A stretch of DNA of 64,000 nt from Zerene cesonia (taxonomy: Eukaryota > Arthropoda > Insecta > Lepidoptera > Pieridae). The DNA lies in assembly GCF_012273895.1 (NCBI RefSeq), contig NC_052125.1:930001-994000 (forward strand). The letters run 5' to 3'. Made by a program: the position numbers and the translations under genes. This document shows, in pieces, positions 1-12,461 of this stretch; position 1 is the stretch's first letter, and each line of letters starts with the position of its first letter. Under the pieces are notes generated by a model. The model was not told the origin of the DNA. It saw only the letters and a program-made list of their open reading frames with translations, and did not search any database.

Positions 1-1683
1 ACTGAGAAATCATGACATAGCTTTGTCAGTAGGTAGGGTTATCTGATGCCTTATTATGTTTTACGCGTTCTTGGCGCCCGTCAGAGCATAGTCGCTCTCC
101 AGCTGTAATATACCGTCAGTCTCAGCGACATTTTTTGTGGTGATTCTCGATGCCAGCCTGAAGGGCTACTGTGGGTGGGTAAACTGAGGGTTCACAGTGA
201 GCGACACGCTCAAGGGCGTCCTCCCTTGTCGGGGACCGCGAACTTCGGCTTGTGCTGTTGCACTCGACAACGCTCTGACGCGCGTTAAGTACGCGTTAGA
301 CATATATACGCATAGCGCATAGTATAACACAATTTGGTGTCATAACATTGCATAAGATTAGTGCTCTGACGAGCGCTAGGCACGCATTCTATTTCACAAA
401 GCCATTGTAGGTTTGGGCCTCTATATAGCATTTATTATTTACACATAAAAAAGTACAATTGGCCAATTTATAAAAAAACTTAGCGAACCCTCCAAATGCT
501 CCACTTTTTGCTAGTACATCAAACTGAATTCATATCAATTATACTAGGCACATAGTTTAAATAAGGTTTGAAGGTTGCTGGAAATTCTTTTGATTCCAAA
601 ATATTGAAGAAATTAAACCCACCAATTTATATCACACACATATTAAATAGCATAACTATCAATAAGTATAACTATTTAGATATATTCTATCTAGATCGTT
701 ATAGTCATCTGTAAAATCCTCAACCACATAAAGCACAACGAATCAACACTAACACACAAACAAACAAACAAACAAAAAGTGCAAATCAAGCAAGTGCTGT
801 ACAGGGTGCATGATGATTATGATAACGCAGTGCATTTAAAGCGATATACAGATGTGGTAGTTCAACGATTTTACCATAATGTGACTTAATAGTCTAATAA
901 TAAGGTTCAGTTTGATTTAATTTATTGATAGTATCTAGTCTGAGACGTTCATAATTTTCATCAACTTCCATATTTTCGTCAGAATTTTAAATATATGCAG
1001 CAGTTACAGTTTGTAAATTCATTAAATATAATTTTATTTCACTTCAGGTAAAGTCATTTAATTAGTTGAATGAAGCTTTTGACAAAGAATCTTTATGAGA
1101 ATGACACGAAGGATACATATTTATCAACAATTATTTTTGTTATTTTTAATTGAAATCAAAGACCAAGCTTTATTGGACTTAACAAAGTACGTATTAATTC
1201 AAAAACAGTTTCCTTAAAAAAATGGTTGCCTGTAAAGTCGGTTTTACGGGCGGAGATTTTACGTGACAACGTCTTTTTCTCGGTAGAATATTTATTGATA
1301 TGAATATTATTAAATTGCACAATAGGAACAAGGAATTGAATGAAAATAAGAATTGCACAAATTTTAACTATAGAAAATATATTTTGTTTACTAAAAAGAC
1401 AGAGACAGAGACACAAGCACGCGCCGATTCAATGCGCCTAATTCTCTAGTGCTGCGCGCGCGGCGGACCGATCATAGTTCGGTGACTCATCGTAACGTTA
1501 CCGGGTGTTACACTTTTTCATGAGTGCCTCCGAGCCGCAACCTAATTTAAGACGTTGTCACGTCAAAATAAATTACAGTACTTAAATAACTGCACCTACA
1601 AAACATCTAAAGAATCGCCTGGAAGTTTCACCAGTATAAAGTGTATTTCAATCAATCGCTGAACCACCAAATCCCATGCAGAT
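1..1683. other. Left-edge region: old repeat, no confident gene
   Basis: Bases 1-420 are GC-richer than average and hold a segment (about 150-200) that recurs inverted at 42590-42650, so this is a dispersed repeat fragment. The rest is AT-rich. I looked on the minus strand for an exon following 1701-1988 and found none I could support. Confidence 0.4.
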
Positions 1684-1700
1684 TTAATAAAACATCTCAC

Positions 1701-1988
1701 CCGGATAACTCGGTCTATTAAAATGACCGTGCACTGGTATATAATCATCACCACCGTCGTGGCCCAAGAACGGGTCCTGGTAGAACTCCGTAGTGCTCTC
1801 ATGGTAAGACGGTTTAACTTGGAAATAGTTCCAGTCCGGTTTCGGCCGGTTCGCGTCTGGTTCCGGCCGGTTCGTGTCCGGTTTGTAATGCGGTTTCGGC
1901 CGGTTATCCGTGTATATGATCACCGGGTCGAAATGATTTGTGTCGTACGTGTCTTGTGGAAATGTACCGATGATTTCGATTAGGTCAC
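1701..1988 (-). CDS. Internal or terminal exon of a secreted disulfide-knot protein gene (NRPxP-rich)
   Basis: On the minus strand a CAG acceptor (intron ends at 1989) opens a frame beginning with two bases of a split codon, then DLIEIIGTFPQDTYD, followed by a Pro/Asn/Asp-rich stretch with three NRPKP/NRPEP units and a Tyr/Gly-rich end. The frame can leave through a GTGAG donor (1696-1700) in phase 1, matching the other exons of this gene. Read-through instead gives five more codons and a TAA at 1684-1686, which would make this the last exon. The composition suggests an unstructured extracellular linker or tail. The incoming phase fits the exon at 6270-6449 (split codon AGT, Ser). Product not recognised beyond this; the frame is convincing, the gene's end is not settled. 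Confidence 0.55.
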
Positions 1989-2261
1989 CTGGTATGGAAT
2001 GTATTACTGTGTGAATGCTTTATAATGTTCTAGCTTAAATGGTATTTGGATATGAGGGTATGGTAATGTTTAGTTTGTTGACAGTTTAGTTTCTTATGTT
2101 ATATGTCATTGATTGACAATGTAGTCATTGTAGTGTTATAGGTTCAATATTTTATTGTAGATACCAAATATAAATATTATAGATTAATTTTTAGTTTAGC
2201 CTTGAAATGTTTTATAAATGAGCATTTCTTTAAGATTAGAAGTAATTCGATTGGTGAAGCG

Positions 2262-2345
2262 ATATCACGTGTGGCCGAGAGGCTAGTTATAACTCCGGAT
2301 TGGCAAAATGATGCGGGTTCGAATCTCGCATCGTGATCACATGTT
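2262..2345 (+). mobile_element. tRNA-derived SINE fragment (type T1)
   Basis: Shows Pol III A-box (GTGGCCGAGAGGCT) and B-box (GGTTCGAATCTC) elements at tRNA spacing. The aminoacyl stem and anticodon arm are not those of a proper tRNA. Confidence 0.65.
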
Positions 2346-2623
2346 TTCTATTCCTTAAAATATATCTGTTACAGATTAGTTTTCTTAGTGTATAATAACT
2401 TATTCATCGTGTTTATCTAGTTATGCTGGCAGCTATATGGGACAGACATCCCCTACATAATTTTTCTCATAGAAGGTGCGCTGCTTTTACGATTATGTAT
2501 GAATGAAAAATGTTGTTTGTAGAATTTGTTAGGGCTGTTAAATAGTTTAAAAAAGTGATTTAATACACATTTTTATGTTCCGTTAATTTATAAATAAACA
2601 CGATTTGTGTTAAGCTTTTAATG

Positions 2624-2675
2624 ATTCCAACTAGCAAATATAATGGCAATCGCAATTATATTTGCTAGTTGGAAT
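2624..2675. repeat. Perfect 21-bp hairpin
   Basis: Two 21-base arms (2624-2644 and 2655-2675) are exact reverse complements around a 10-base loop; the pairing extends a few more bases outward through one G-T pair. No copy elsewhere in the window was noticed. Confidence 0.8.
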
Positions 2676-3670
2676 TATTAATTGAATGTAAATTGATTGG
2701 CGAAGTTTATTTTTTAATATTTTAAATATGTGTGACATAGGCTTTCAAATTTATTTTTTGATAGATATATCCTGTGATGTCATTATGCAAGTTTTTTCTA
2801 TGTACTATATTATAAACTATAGACTGATAATTATTTAAACAGCGAGAAACTATATTAAAAAATTCTACGCTAATAATTCATGCCTTATTTACATATAATT
2901 TGTGCAAATCACTGTACAATTGTTTATAGACAAGTTTGCTAAGCAAAATATACATTTATATTACGTCGTAAATAATGAACTGGCAATTTTAATTTTTCTC
3001 ATTTCACAGAAGACATGACCCACCCCCCGAAAATTAATCCTACTAATATCATAAATGCGAAAGTTTGTAAGGATTTGTGTGTGTGTTTGTTGCTTTTTCA
3101 CGCAAAAACTACTGCAGCGATGCAATGAAATTTGGTACGTAGACAGCTGGACAACTGGAATGACATATAGGCAACTTTTTATATTATAAATACAAAGAGT
3201 ATTTATAATATTAACTAGCTTTTGGCTGCGGCTTCGCACGCATTAAATTCGGAGTAGTTTAATAGATTTTATTACACATATAAACCTTCCTCTTGAATCA
3301 CTCTATCTATTAAAAAAAGCCCCATCAAAATCCGTTGCGTAACTTTAAAGATTTAAGCATTCATATTGATATAGGGACAGAGAAAGTGACTTTTTATACT
3401 ATGTAGTGACAGGGATAAGTGACCCCCTCTTCCCTCTCTTCATATTTCAGACTGTAACCGCGTCTGTATCTACCTACCACCGACTCAGTAATTACACCGT
3501 TCGGTGAAACGTCAGATGCACTTTCATATTGATTACATAGCCTCAAATTATATCATAGATTATATTGAATTATTAGTTCCGTATGATGATAGATTACGAT
3601 CCTTATTGCGATCGTTACGTGGCTACTTCCGAAGTAACATAACTGGTATATGCATTGATTTATTATTTAA

Positions 3671-3873
3671 CTAGCTGCGCCCTGCGGTTTCACCCGCGTA
3701 AGTCCGTACCCGTAGGAATATAGGGATACAAAGTTGCCTATGTGTTATTCCAGTTGTCCAGCTAACTACGTACTAAATTTCATTGCAATCGGTTCAGTAG
3801 TTTTTGTGTGAAAGAGTAACAAACATACACACATCCTTACAAACTTTCGCATTTATAATATTGGTAGGTTGGA
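3671..3873 (-). mobile_element. Helitron-like element, family H1
   Basis: H1 consensus seen here: the element begins TCCTACTAATATTATAAATG after A, and ends with a CGCGGGTGAAACCGCG hairpin, then GGGCGCAGCTAG before T. Insertion between A and T, the 3' hairpin and a CTRR-type end are Helitron hallmarks. This copy is reversed and its 5' end has drifted. A truncated copy precedes it at about 3038-3180. Confidence 0.7.
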
Positions 3874-4600
3874 TAGGTTTTTCGCGCGGCTTCGCACGTT
3901 AAATTCGGAGAAGTTTAAGATATGTAATTTTACATATAAACCATTTATACAACATTTAAGCATACATAAGGACATAGGGACAAGTTGAGAAAGCGACTTT
4001 GTTTTATACTATGTAGTGAAGTTTCAAAGAATATACTGATTTTCCTTATAACGTGAGCTTGTAATTGCCATTTCTAGACTGCTATTTATTTCCTATACAC
4101 GTCAATAACCGTTGGTGCAAATCTATTTATAGAAAAGAAAGGCTTGGGCGGAGCAGGGGCGAGGTAATTTGTTAATAATTACTGTTATATAATTAGCTTT
4201 ATGCAATGTCTAATTGAACGCCTAATTAAAAAAATTAAGATTATCTGTAACTGTTTAATTATCTTCTTACATAATTAATAGTCTTGCATTAACGATAAAT
4301 ACTTGCAAAAGAACTTTTTACTTTTCGGAAGCTGTTTATTCATTACATTATAGATACATAGATTGGTTGCTGAGTTGTCCTGATAAACAAATGTCTCTTT
4401 CTCCCTTTCTGATCAAGGGTGAGTAAAGTGACTTGTTTTTTTTATGTCATAGCTGGTAATGGAGCTGGTGGTTCGCCTGATGGTAAACCATCACCACCGC
4501 CCATGAACATTTTCGGAGGTAGTACCTCTGCGAATGCGTCGTCCAGTTTTATTGGGAAAGGGAAAATTATCAAGAAGGTTTACAGTCGGTGGATGGATAA

Positions 4601-4771
4601 TCTCTATGCATATAAAATTTTCGTGTTACAATGTAACACTCCTCCGAAACGGCTGGATCGATTCTCACGAAATGTTGTTTGCATATCGGGTAGCTCTGAG
4701 AATCGGCCATCTATTTGTCATACCCCTAAATGACAAGAGTAAGGCTGAACAGCGTTTGCCGGGTCGGCTAG
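4601..4771 (+). mobile_element. Helitron-like element, family H4
   Basis: H4 copies carry CTCCTCCGAAACGGCTGG in the middle and end GTTTGCCGGGT..GCTAG before T. This copy ends six bases before an H1 element. Confidence 0.6.
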
Positions 4772-4777
4772 TATACA

Positions 4778-4975
4778 TCCTACTAATATTATAAATGCGA
4801 AAGTTTGTAAGGATATGTGTGTGATTGTTGCTCTTTCACGCAAAAACTGCTGAACCGATTGCAATGAAATTTGGTACGTAGACAGCTGGACAACTGGAAT
4901 AACATATAGGCAACTTTTTATCCCGATATTCCTAGCATACGGACTTACGCGAGTGAAACCGCGGGGGGCAGAGCG
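4778..4975 (+). mobile_element. Helitron-like element, family H1
   Basis: Good 5' end; the 3' end after the hairpin has decayed to GGGGGGCAGAG. Confidence 0.65.
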
Positions 4976-6269
4976 TACAGATATAATTTAATTCTAACTG
5001 AAACACAGCGAGCGTGGTCTTCACAGCCGTTGTATGGATAACATGGCTCTAATTTCCAAATCACACACACCCGATACGTTTCGCCGAATCACACTCGCCC
5101 GTAATTGCCTCAAGACAAAGTGATTTTCGTACCGGACATGTAATTATTTGCTCCCATTGTCTCGACGCACGGCCGAGTAATGCTTTCACTTGAATTTCAC
5201 TTGATCTCCGTTCGATTTTCACTTTCTTCGCCATCGCTCTGATTGCTGTATCGGAGACTGAGATCAGCTGGCCTTTGATAATAGATGGCGCCACGTTATG
5301 CAATTTTACGACGTTATGGGTTACGCGAATGTGGGCTTTATTGCTATAGCGTTATTGGTTTTATTGACTTGCTTGCTTGCTTTTATATTTGTATGTAACC
5401 GACTCCTATAGACTCGATTTTGACCCACTTTAAACGGACAGATTTAATTCAAACTCTGTACACTTATCAAGGATTGGTGATAATACAATAATTTCATTAA
5501 GTTATATTGCCTAAGGTCTGTGTAAAAGCAAGTGAGTCATTGAGTTCATTCTGTTGTATATTTTTGATCTATAAATTATTTATCTAGACTTCATGTAAAC
5601 GTCTTTTCATGTGTTTAGAGTGTATTTTTACATCTGGGTTATCAAATCAATGATATTTTTATTGGTTTTGTCACCTCAGAACTTGACGATTCTTTTTATT
5701 TAAAAGCTGATGCTTCCCGTCATAAAACTGGTCCAGTTCTGACGATTTAAAAATGGTTTAGATTTTTGTTAAAGAATAGTTATTCAATAATAAAGAAATA
5801 GCTATTAGAACAAAATTTTAGTAATAAGCTACAACAATTCATGTTAAAAACAACTGTGTACAAATGAATTTAGGTGAGGTTTAAAAATTAACTCTATTGT
5901 CATCGACATAGAGTGCATATTTCAAAACTTTTATTAGTCACAACATATTTCAATACAGTTATTACTATTATAACTAAATATCCTACAGTACAAATATTAC
6001 AAATATAAAAAGTTTGTATACAAACGTATGTTATAACTTTCAACCGACTCCAAAAAAGGAGGAGGTGCTCAAAGCGTATTTATTTGGGTTTGTAACATAA
6101 TTCGACTAGATGTACCAATTTAGATGTGTCTTTCTATTTGATAGCCGATGCCTCCCATCTGGCTTCATAAAATTGGTCTAATTTTGAAGATTTGAAGGCG
6201 TTTTAGTTTTCCATTAATAACAAATATTTATCTTAAACAAAATATGATTTGAGTATGTTTAATACTCAC

Positions 6270-6449
6270 TGGCATTATGGACAACGGGCGCTATTTCTGA
6301 CGGCTTTTCCGTGGTGTCCCGGTCGACACAGCACGCCCATATCATACCTCCAGAGCAGAGGTCCAGCGGCTTCCCACCCCCAAGGACGCAAGATATGCTC
6401 AGTCCGCAGGAGTACCGGGCGCCGCGGTATCGGCAGGTTTGTGGAATCA
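6270..6449 (-). CDS. Exon encoding a clip-like disulfide-knot domain
   Basis: This 180-bp exon has a clean acceptor (TTTATTTCCAG just above 6449) and a GTGAGT donor (6264-6269). It starts and ends in phase 1, so it is a symmetric module of 60 codons. The translation has six Cys spaced C-x8-C-x5-C-x10-C-x7-CC, containing SCVLGGGKPLDLC and ending MIWACCVDRD. That spacing resembles the small disulfide-knot (clip-like) domain in front of the protease domain of insect membrane or secreted serine proteases such as Stubble, filzig and notopleural (family knowledge, from memory). The exon is clearly GC-richer than its flanks, as expected for coding sequence. It joins in frame to 1701-1988 and to either upstream signal-peptide exon. 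No protease domain is in the window, so this may be a protease, a protease homologue or a protein without one. Confidence 0.6.
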
Positions 6450-6691
6450 CTGGAAATAAACAGTTTACGTTTAAAAGCTTTGAGCTAGAAACCGCTGTAT
6501 GAATAACAATTCAAACATTTATTCACTTAACTAGACTTCCTTCAAAAGCGTTTTTGAATCGTCATAATGCGTAATATAAAATTTACCACCGGTTCGGAAG
6601 GAAATTACTACCGAAGTGCCGGCAAGAAACTCTTTCGCTGCTCTTTTAAAATCATCTCTCTCTCTCTATTTTACATTTTAATTCTACATAA

Positions 6692-6890
6692 TCCTACTAA
6701 TATTATAAATGCGAAAGTTTGTAAGGATATGTGTATGTTTGTTACTCTTTCATGCAAAAACTACTGAACCGATTGCAATGAAATTTGGTAGGTAGATAGC
6801 TGGACAACTGGAATGACATATAAGGAACTTTTTATCCCGATATTCCTACGGGACGCGGACATACGCGGGTGAAACCGCGGGCGCAGCTAG
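6692..6890 (+). mobile_element. Helitron-like element, family H1, first of a tandem pair
   Basis: Intact A/T boundaries, CTAG end at 6887-6890, directly followed by a second copy. Confidence 0.75.
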
Positions 6891-7085
6891 TAATATTATA
6901 AAAGCGAATGTTTGTAAGGATATGTATATGTTTGTTACTCTTTCACACAAAAACTGCTGAACCGGTTGCAATGAAATTTAGTACGTAGACAGCTGGACCA
7001 CTGGAATAACATATAGGCAACTTTTTATCCCGATATTCCTACGGGATACAGCCTGTACGTGGGTGAAACCGTGGGACGCAGCTAG
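6891..7085 (+). mobile_element. Helitron-like element, family H1, second of a tandem pair
   Basis: Begins on the base after the first copy's CTAG and ends in its own CTAG (7082-7085). Confidence 0.75.
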
Positions 7086-7134
7086 TAATGAATATAATAT
7101 CTAGTATGTGTGACATCAAAAGGGGCTTTTGATT

Positions 7135-7320
7135 ACACACACACTTAGAAATTAAAAACTTTTTAACGGATTTTAAACGCGATTTATTCATTATGTTATT
7201 AACCCAACGTTTCGAACACTTTACAGCGAGCGTGGTCACGGGGAGACTCACTTCACACATACTTTCATATCTCGTCTTTCGTTGTTTTCGAGCTTGCGCC
7301 TTTATTATAGAGTACAAAAA
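7135..7320. repeat. Fold-back element, family F
   Basis: Arm sequence: TTTTTAACGGATTTTAAACGCG ... CGTTTCGAACACTTTACAGCGAGCGTGGTCACGGGGAGACT. One arm present. Other single arms or fragments are at about 8922-9030, 12230-12390, 33390-33552 and 62290-62395. Confidence 0.6.
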
Positions 7321-8150
7321 AGGTTTAATATCTCAATATAAACACTTTTTTTTTCGAATTTATTTTTAAGCGACGTTTCGAAAACGAAAGAGGTTCTCCA
7401 TCCGACTGATTTTTTTTTTTTTTTTTACTCCGATAACTCTGTGGGTTTTTAATCAATTGTCGTGACAGTTTTCGTGTTTGATATAATATACATTGGTTAA
7501 TTTTATTTGGTTCTATTTCAGGTGACATTTTCAACTGACATAAAAAAAGAAGTACATTCATAATATAACATTTCGACTCTATTTCTTTGTGTTTGTACCT
7601 CATAACGTTTCTCTGGGTGCACCAATTTGAAACTGGTGTCTGCTACGTGATCCCTACTTAGTTTTATATAGTTCGGACAATTAGCTTTTACGATAAAACA
7701 ATTATTGTAGATAAGAATGATCTTTAAAATAATAAAACAGTATCTTTTATGAGAAAGCACTTCGCAGAGGTCACTTATAGCGATCATTAAAATGAACATA
7801 TTATGATACAACGATATGAATCTATGAGAAACATAGTATTTTAATATTCAATAATGACTTTATATCAGAGTTCGTTGAGTATTTATAGCATCATAACTAC
7901 AACATTGTAAATAAATGACAATTGTTCATTTATTTTAAACAACTTGTTATCTGGAGTGAAGATTTTTTTGGAGTGATGCATTTTCTAACACATGCTTTCG
8001 TTGCATTACAATATCTTAGCATTAAAAGCTAAAATTGTAGTATTGTAATAATATAAAGAGATTATATATATATTGAAAATAAGTTATTGAAAATAAGTTA
8101 TTATATATATATTGAAAATAAGTAAGGATGTTTGCGTGTGCATCTGTATC

Positions 8151-8169
8151 TGTGTGTGTGTGTGTGTGT
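8151..8169. repeat. TG microsatellite
   Basis: About nine and a half TG units. Confidence 0.9.
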
Positions 8170-8356
8170 TCGTGTGTACAACATATAATTTAAACATCAA
8201 CAACAACAACATTATTCTTCTATATCAAGATTTTATAAAAAATATTTAAAACATTCGGCAACATAAATAAAATAAACAAACATTATATTATGGTTTAAAT
8301 CAATGCAAAAGTGTGTTTGTTTTCTTGTTACATTATCTGTCTTTTACGGAACGGAT

Positions 8357-8505
8357 CAGTGGCGTAGCTAGGGGGACAAGGGCCCTGGTGCATAGGGAAA
8401 GTATAGGGCCCTCCTCCCCTCTTTCAAAGCTGAGGTTAGAGGGCCACCTGAGCTCCGGGGCCCTGGTGCATTGCACCACCTGGCCCTATGATAGCTACGT
8501 CACTG
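8357..8505. mobile_element. hAT-type MITE, copy 1
   Basis: Terminal inverted repeats CAGTGGCGTAGCTA / TAGCTACGTCACTG, about 150 bp, no coding capacity. Flanks GAACGGAT and CATCGGAT agree at 6 of 8 bases, as expected for an aged 8-bp hAT target duplication. Confidence 0.75.
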
Positions 8506-9412
8506 CATCGGATCGATTTTATGCTATGATTTTTGTGTCTGAATATAACTAGAAAGTGACACTTCAGCGCAGTATAAAATCTCATAGAGGAATTTCCCTT
8601 GACTACGCGATCGAAAAAGCTAGTCTGATATAAACAGCGTATGTTATTCAGTTGTTTTACAGTAGATGGGGTAATGTGTGTAACACGTATAATGAGTATT
8701 TAATAAGATAACATCTCAGTATAGAAGATGATTAATGTAAATTAGTATCACACCAATATTTGAATTTGGAAGTTTGTTTGTCAATCACGCTGGAACTAAT
8801 GAACGGATTTTGATGTTATTTGATATACAGACAGGGTATCAGCAGACTTGGTTGGTAGGATACCCGATTAAATATTTTTAGAAGCCATTGCAATATAAAT
8901 TATATATATGTATGTCAACGACCACGCTCGCTGTAAAGTGTTCGAAACGTCGGGTTAATAATATAATGAATAAATCGCGTTTAAAATCCGTTAAAAAGTC
9001 TTTAATTTCTAAATGTACAATACTCGCGTAAAATCAAACATAAGAAAATACTATATATATGTCATTTTACCCAATGTTTCGATTGGTAGGTACGCTTAAA
9101 GGATTCAAATTTTCAAATAACATTTTATAAGCTCATCTAGAATATGATATTCCTGATTGAATTCAATTTACAATGTTATTAGATTTTGAGATAAATTAAT
9201 GTATCTGAGATTACGAAAGTGTTCTAAGACCAACTAAAGCAACTCGTCAGGACAATCCTATGTAACCAGGAAAAATGTTGGGACCATTATTATGTATACA
9301 TATTGCCTATGTAGAATTAAAATGTATATTGACTTGATTGGAAAAGAGCAAGTATAGAGTTTCTTGTCGTCTGTTTTATTAAAAAACTAAATTAAGTATT
9401 TGATATAATTAA

Positions 9413-9612
9413 TCCTACTACTATTATAAATGCGAAAGTTTGTAAGGATGTGTGCATGTTTGTTGCTCTTTCACACAAAATCTACTGAACCGATTGCAAA
9501 TAAATTTAATACGTAGATAGCTGGACAATTGGAATAACACATAGGCAACTTTGTAACCCGATATTCCTATTGGATACAAAATTACGCGGGTGACACCGCG
9601 GGGCGCAGCTTG
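9413..9612 (+). mobile_element. Helitron-like element, family H1
   Basis: Full length; terminal CTAG mutated to CTTG. Confidence 0.7.
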
Positions 9613-10585
9613 TTAAAAATAAAACTGTTTTTATTTGTTCCGTTTTACAATTTGGTGGTGGTGATAGTATGTTGATTTTAACACACTGATCTCAGGAACT
9701 GCTACTCATTTATTTAATTTTTGTGCTGGATATTCTATTTATCGAAAAAGGCTATATATGTGCTTATAACATCACGCTAAATTAAATAGCAGCGGAGAAG
9801 CATTAAATAACGTTACTTTAATGCAGATTTGCGTGCATATATAGAATGTTTATAAAATTAAGTCTACAAAGTAAACAAACATATAAATTTCATATTATAA
9901 ACACTAAAGTATGGATGGATGTATGTTTATTCTTTCTCGCGAAAACAGCTTATCGTATCTGTATGTAATTTGTAACAGAGATAGATTATAATCCAGATTA
10001 GCACATAGGCTAGTTTATACTTGGGTAATACGCGCGTGACACCGCGGACTGCAGCAAGTAAGACATAAATGTGCACAGTAGTTATGACGGACAGAGTGAA
10101 CAACCTCAAGATCAATATATCATTTTCACTACATAACTCTTACTATCGTTACATTAAACACGCGATGTGATGATAAAAACTGAAGTAGACTCTGTATGGG
10201 TTATAAATAACGTAGAAATTATGGTCTGGGTGCGCTCGCGTTGAAGTCTTTTGCATCAAATGATTTACCGTATCCATTAATTGTATACGTACATATGTTT
10301 ATAGTTATTTTCTATTAGCACTTCGCCCCGGCTTCGCCCGTGGTACATATATAGCGTATGTCACTTAGTGGAGTTGCAGCTTTCTAATTTTTTTTTAAAT
10401 TTTTAAAATCGGTCCTTTACTTTTTGAGTTTATGCATTACAAGCAAACTAACAAACAAACAAAAATACAAATTCTTCCTCTTTATAATATTAGTGTAGAT
10501 AGTGTAGACAATAAAAAGGTCACTGACATCCTGGTAGAGAAGAGATAGCAAAATAGGACCAAACTACTGCAATTTCCTATGAAAC

Positions 10586-10740
10586 ACAAAATAATGATGT
10601 CAAACGTTGCCTATGTGTTATTCCAGTTGTCAAGCTATCTACGTACTAAATTTCATTGCAATCGGTTCAGTAGTTGTTGTGTGAAAGAGTAACAAACACA
10701 CACACATCCTTACAAACTTTCGCATTTATAATATTAGTAA
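10586..10740 (-). mobile_element. Helitron-like element, family H1, 3' truncated
   Basis: Reverse copy lacking the hairpin end. Confidence 0.55.
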
Positions 10741-11708
10741 GATAGTAGGATATTAGGAAGAAGGATTAGTAGGATACAATTTGTGACGTTAGTAGGTAGG
10801 TTTGTGAAATTGGTAGGTCTCCTACCTTTAGTCTATGTATTAAATATAACGTTATTCGAATCAATCAAAAACTAGGAATTTTATTACAAACTCCTATTTA
10901 TGTTGACAACTTTGACAAGAGAACCTTTATTAACACGCTTTTATAAGCTTCACCTATATGTTTGTATGCTTGTTAGTTTGTTTATAACCAACTCTTTAAG
11001 TCTCGATTTTAACCCACATTAAATGGATGGGTTTAATTTAAACTATGTACACTTATCAAGGATCGGTGACAATATAATAGTTTCATGAGTTTATCTTATT
11101 GTCCTGATTAGGTTCGCAGGGATTAAATAATTTTCTAACCTTTACTCTGTATATGAGCACGAGAGATAATTAAGTTGATTTTTTTATGTTATAGCGGGCA
11201 ACTGAGCTGGTGGTTCGCCTGATGGTAAACGATCACCACCGCCCCTGAACATTCGCAGAGGCTCAGACCTCTGAGAATACGCTGCCCGCTTTTACGGGAT
11301 AAGGGATGAGGAAAGGATTGATGAATGGAAAGAAGGAAAGGACTGGGAGAAGGAAATAGATTGATTCTATTACATTAAGTAGTGTACAAAATTTGAATTA
11401 AATATGTCCTTTTAAAGTGGGTCAAAATCGACTCTAAAAGTCGGTTACATATAAACATACAGGTGAAGTTACTAATATAGGGGTTTTAAAAAGGAAAAGT
11501 TAGGGAAAAAGGAATTTCGTCAAAAGTTTCTTTTGCACGTCACCGTTCTTTTATAAGCAAGCCTGTTAACAAAACATTACACATAACGTATTTCGTAATA
11601 CACATTCTACGTTAGAAAGTGTTTCAGAATCAATAATGATGACTAATCAAATATTGCTGTTTGAATTACGTTTTTTTTTTACGAAGACAGAATGAATTTT
11701 ATACGTAA

Positions 11709-11877
11709 CTAGCGGTCCGCCCGGCTTCGCCCGTACATATAAAGCCTTCTTCAATAAATGGGCTATCTGACACTTAAAGAATTTTTCAAATCGGACCAGC
11801 AGTTCCTGAGATTAGTGCGTTCAAACAAAAAAACAAACAATCAAACAAACTCTTCATATTATAATATTAGTACAGAT
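11709..11877 (-). mobile_element. Helitron-like element, family H2
   Basis: H2 ends, on its own strand, in CGGGCGAAGCCGGGCGGACCGCTAG before T and begins TCTATACTAATATTATAA. Here the copy is reversed. Confidence 0.65.
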
Positions 11878-12461
11878 ACATCCATGCTATTGTACTAAAT
11901 GCGAAATTAACTCTATCTGTGCCTATACTTTGCCAACAAACCACTGTATCGATTTGAATGAAAATTATTATATATGATATGAGACACGAATAATAATACA
12001 AGATAGTTTTGTCTCATTGGATACATGTACGAAACTATTCGGATAAAACCTTGGAACTATTTATATTTTAATTTATTATATTACCTAGCAACATAGTATG
12101 TTTAGTGTACTATATATACTTACTATTTTTTTATTTATTTTTTTACGGATTCAATTTAAATTACTATGCTTTAGAAATAAGCTTTATCAAAGAGTGACAC
12201 TGTAATACAATATGTTCTTGATTAGGATGTTACGCGAGTATTATACGTTAAGAAAGATTTTTTTTTTATTTATTCGATTTATTCATAATAATATTTAACC
12301 CGTCGTTTCTAACACTTCAGCGAGCGTGGTCACGGGGAGACTGAATATATCATTCTTTGAAACCCGTTAAAAAGTCCTTAAATACTTCTTTGTAATACTT
12401 AGAATAAATTTCGTAGTTTGAGCATTCGCAGATAACGTACAAATTAAATGACAATACTCAC

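Noticed and set aside
1723..1983. Plus-strand open frame opposite the NRPxP exon
   Set aside because: Antisense shadow; the minus strand has the acceptor, phase match and sensible composition.
4419..4794. Overlapping open frames of 86-104 codons
   Set aside because: They translate family S and H4 repeats.
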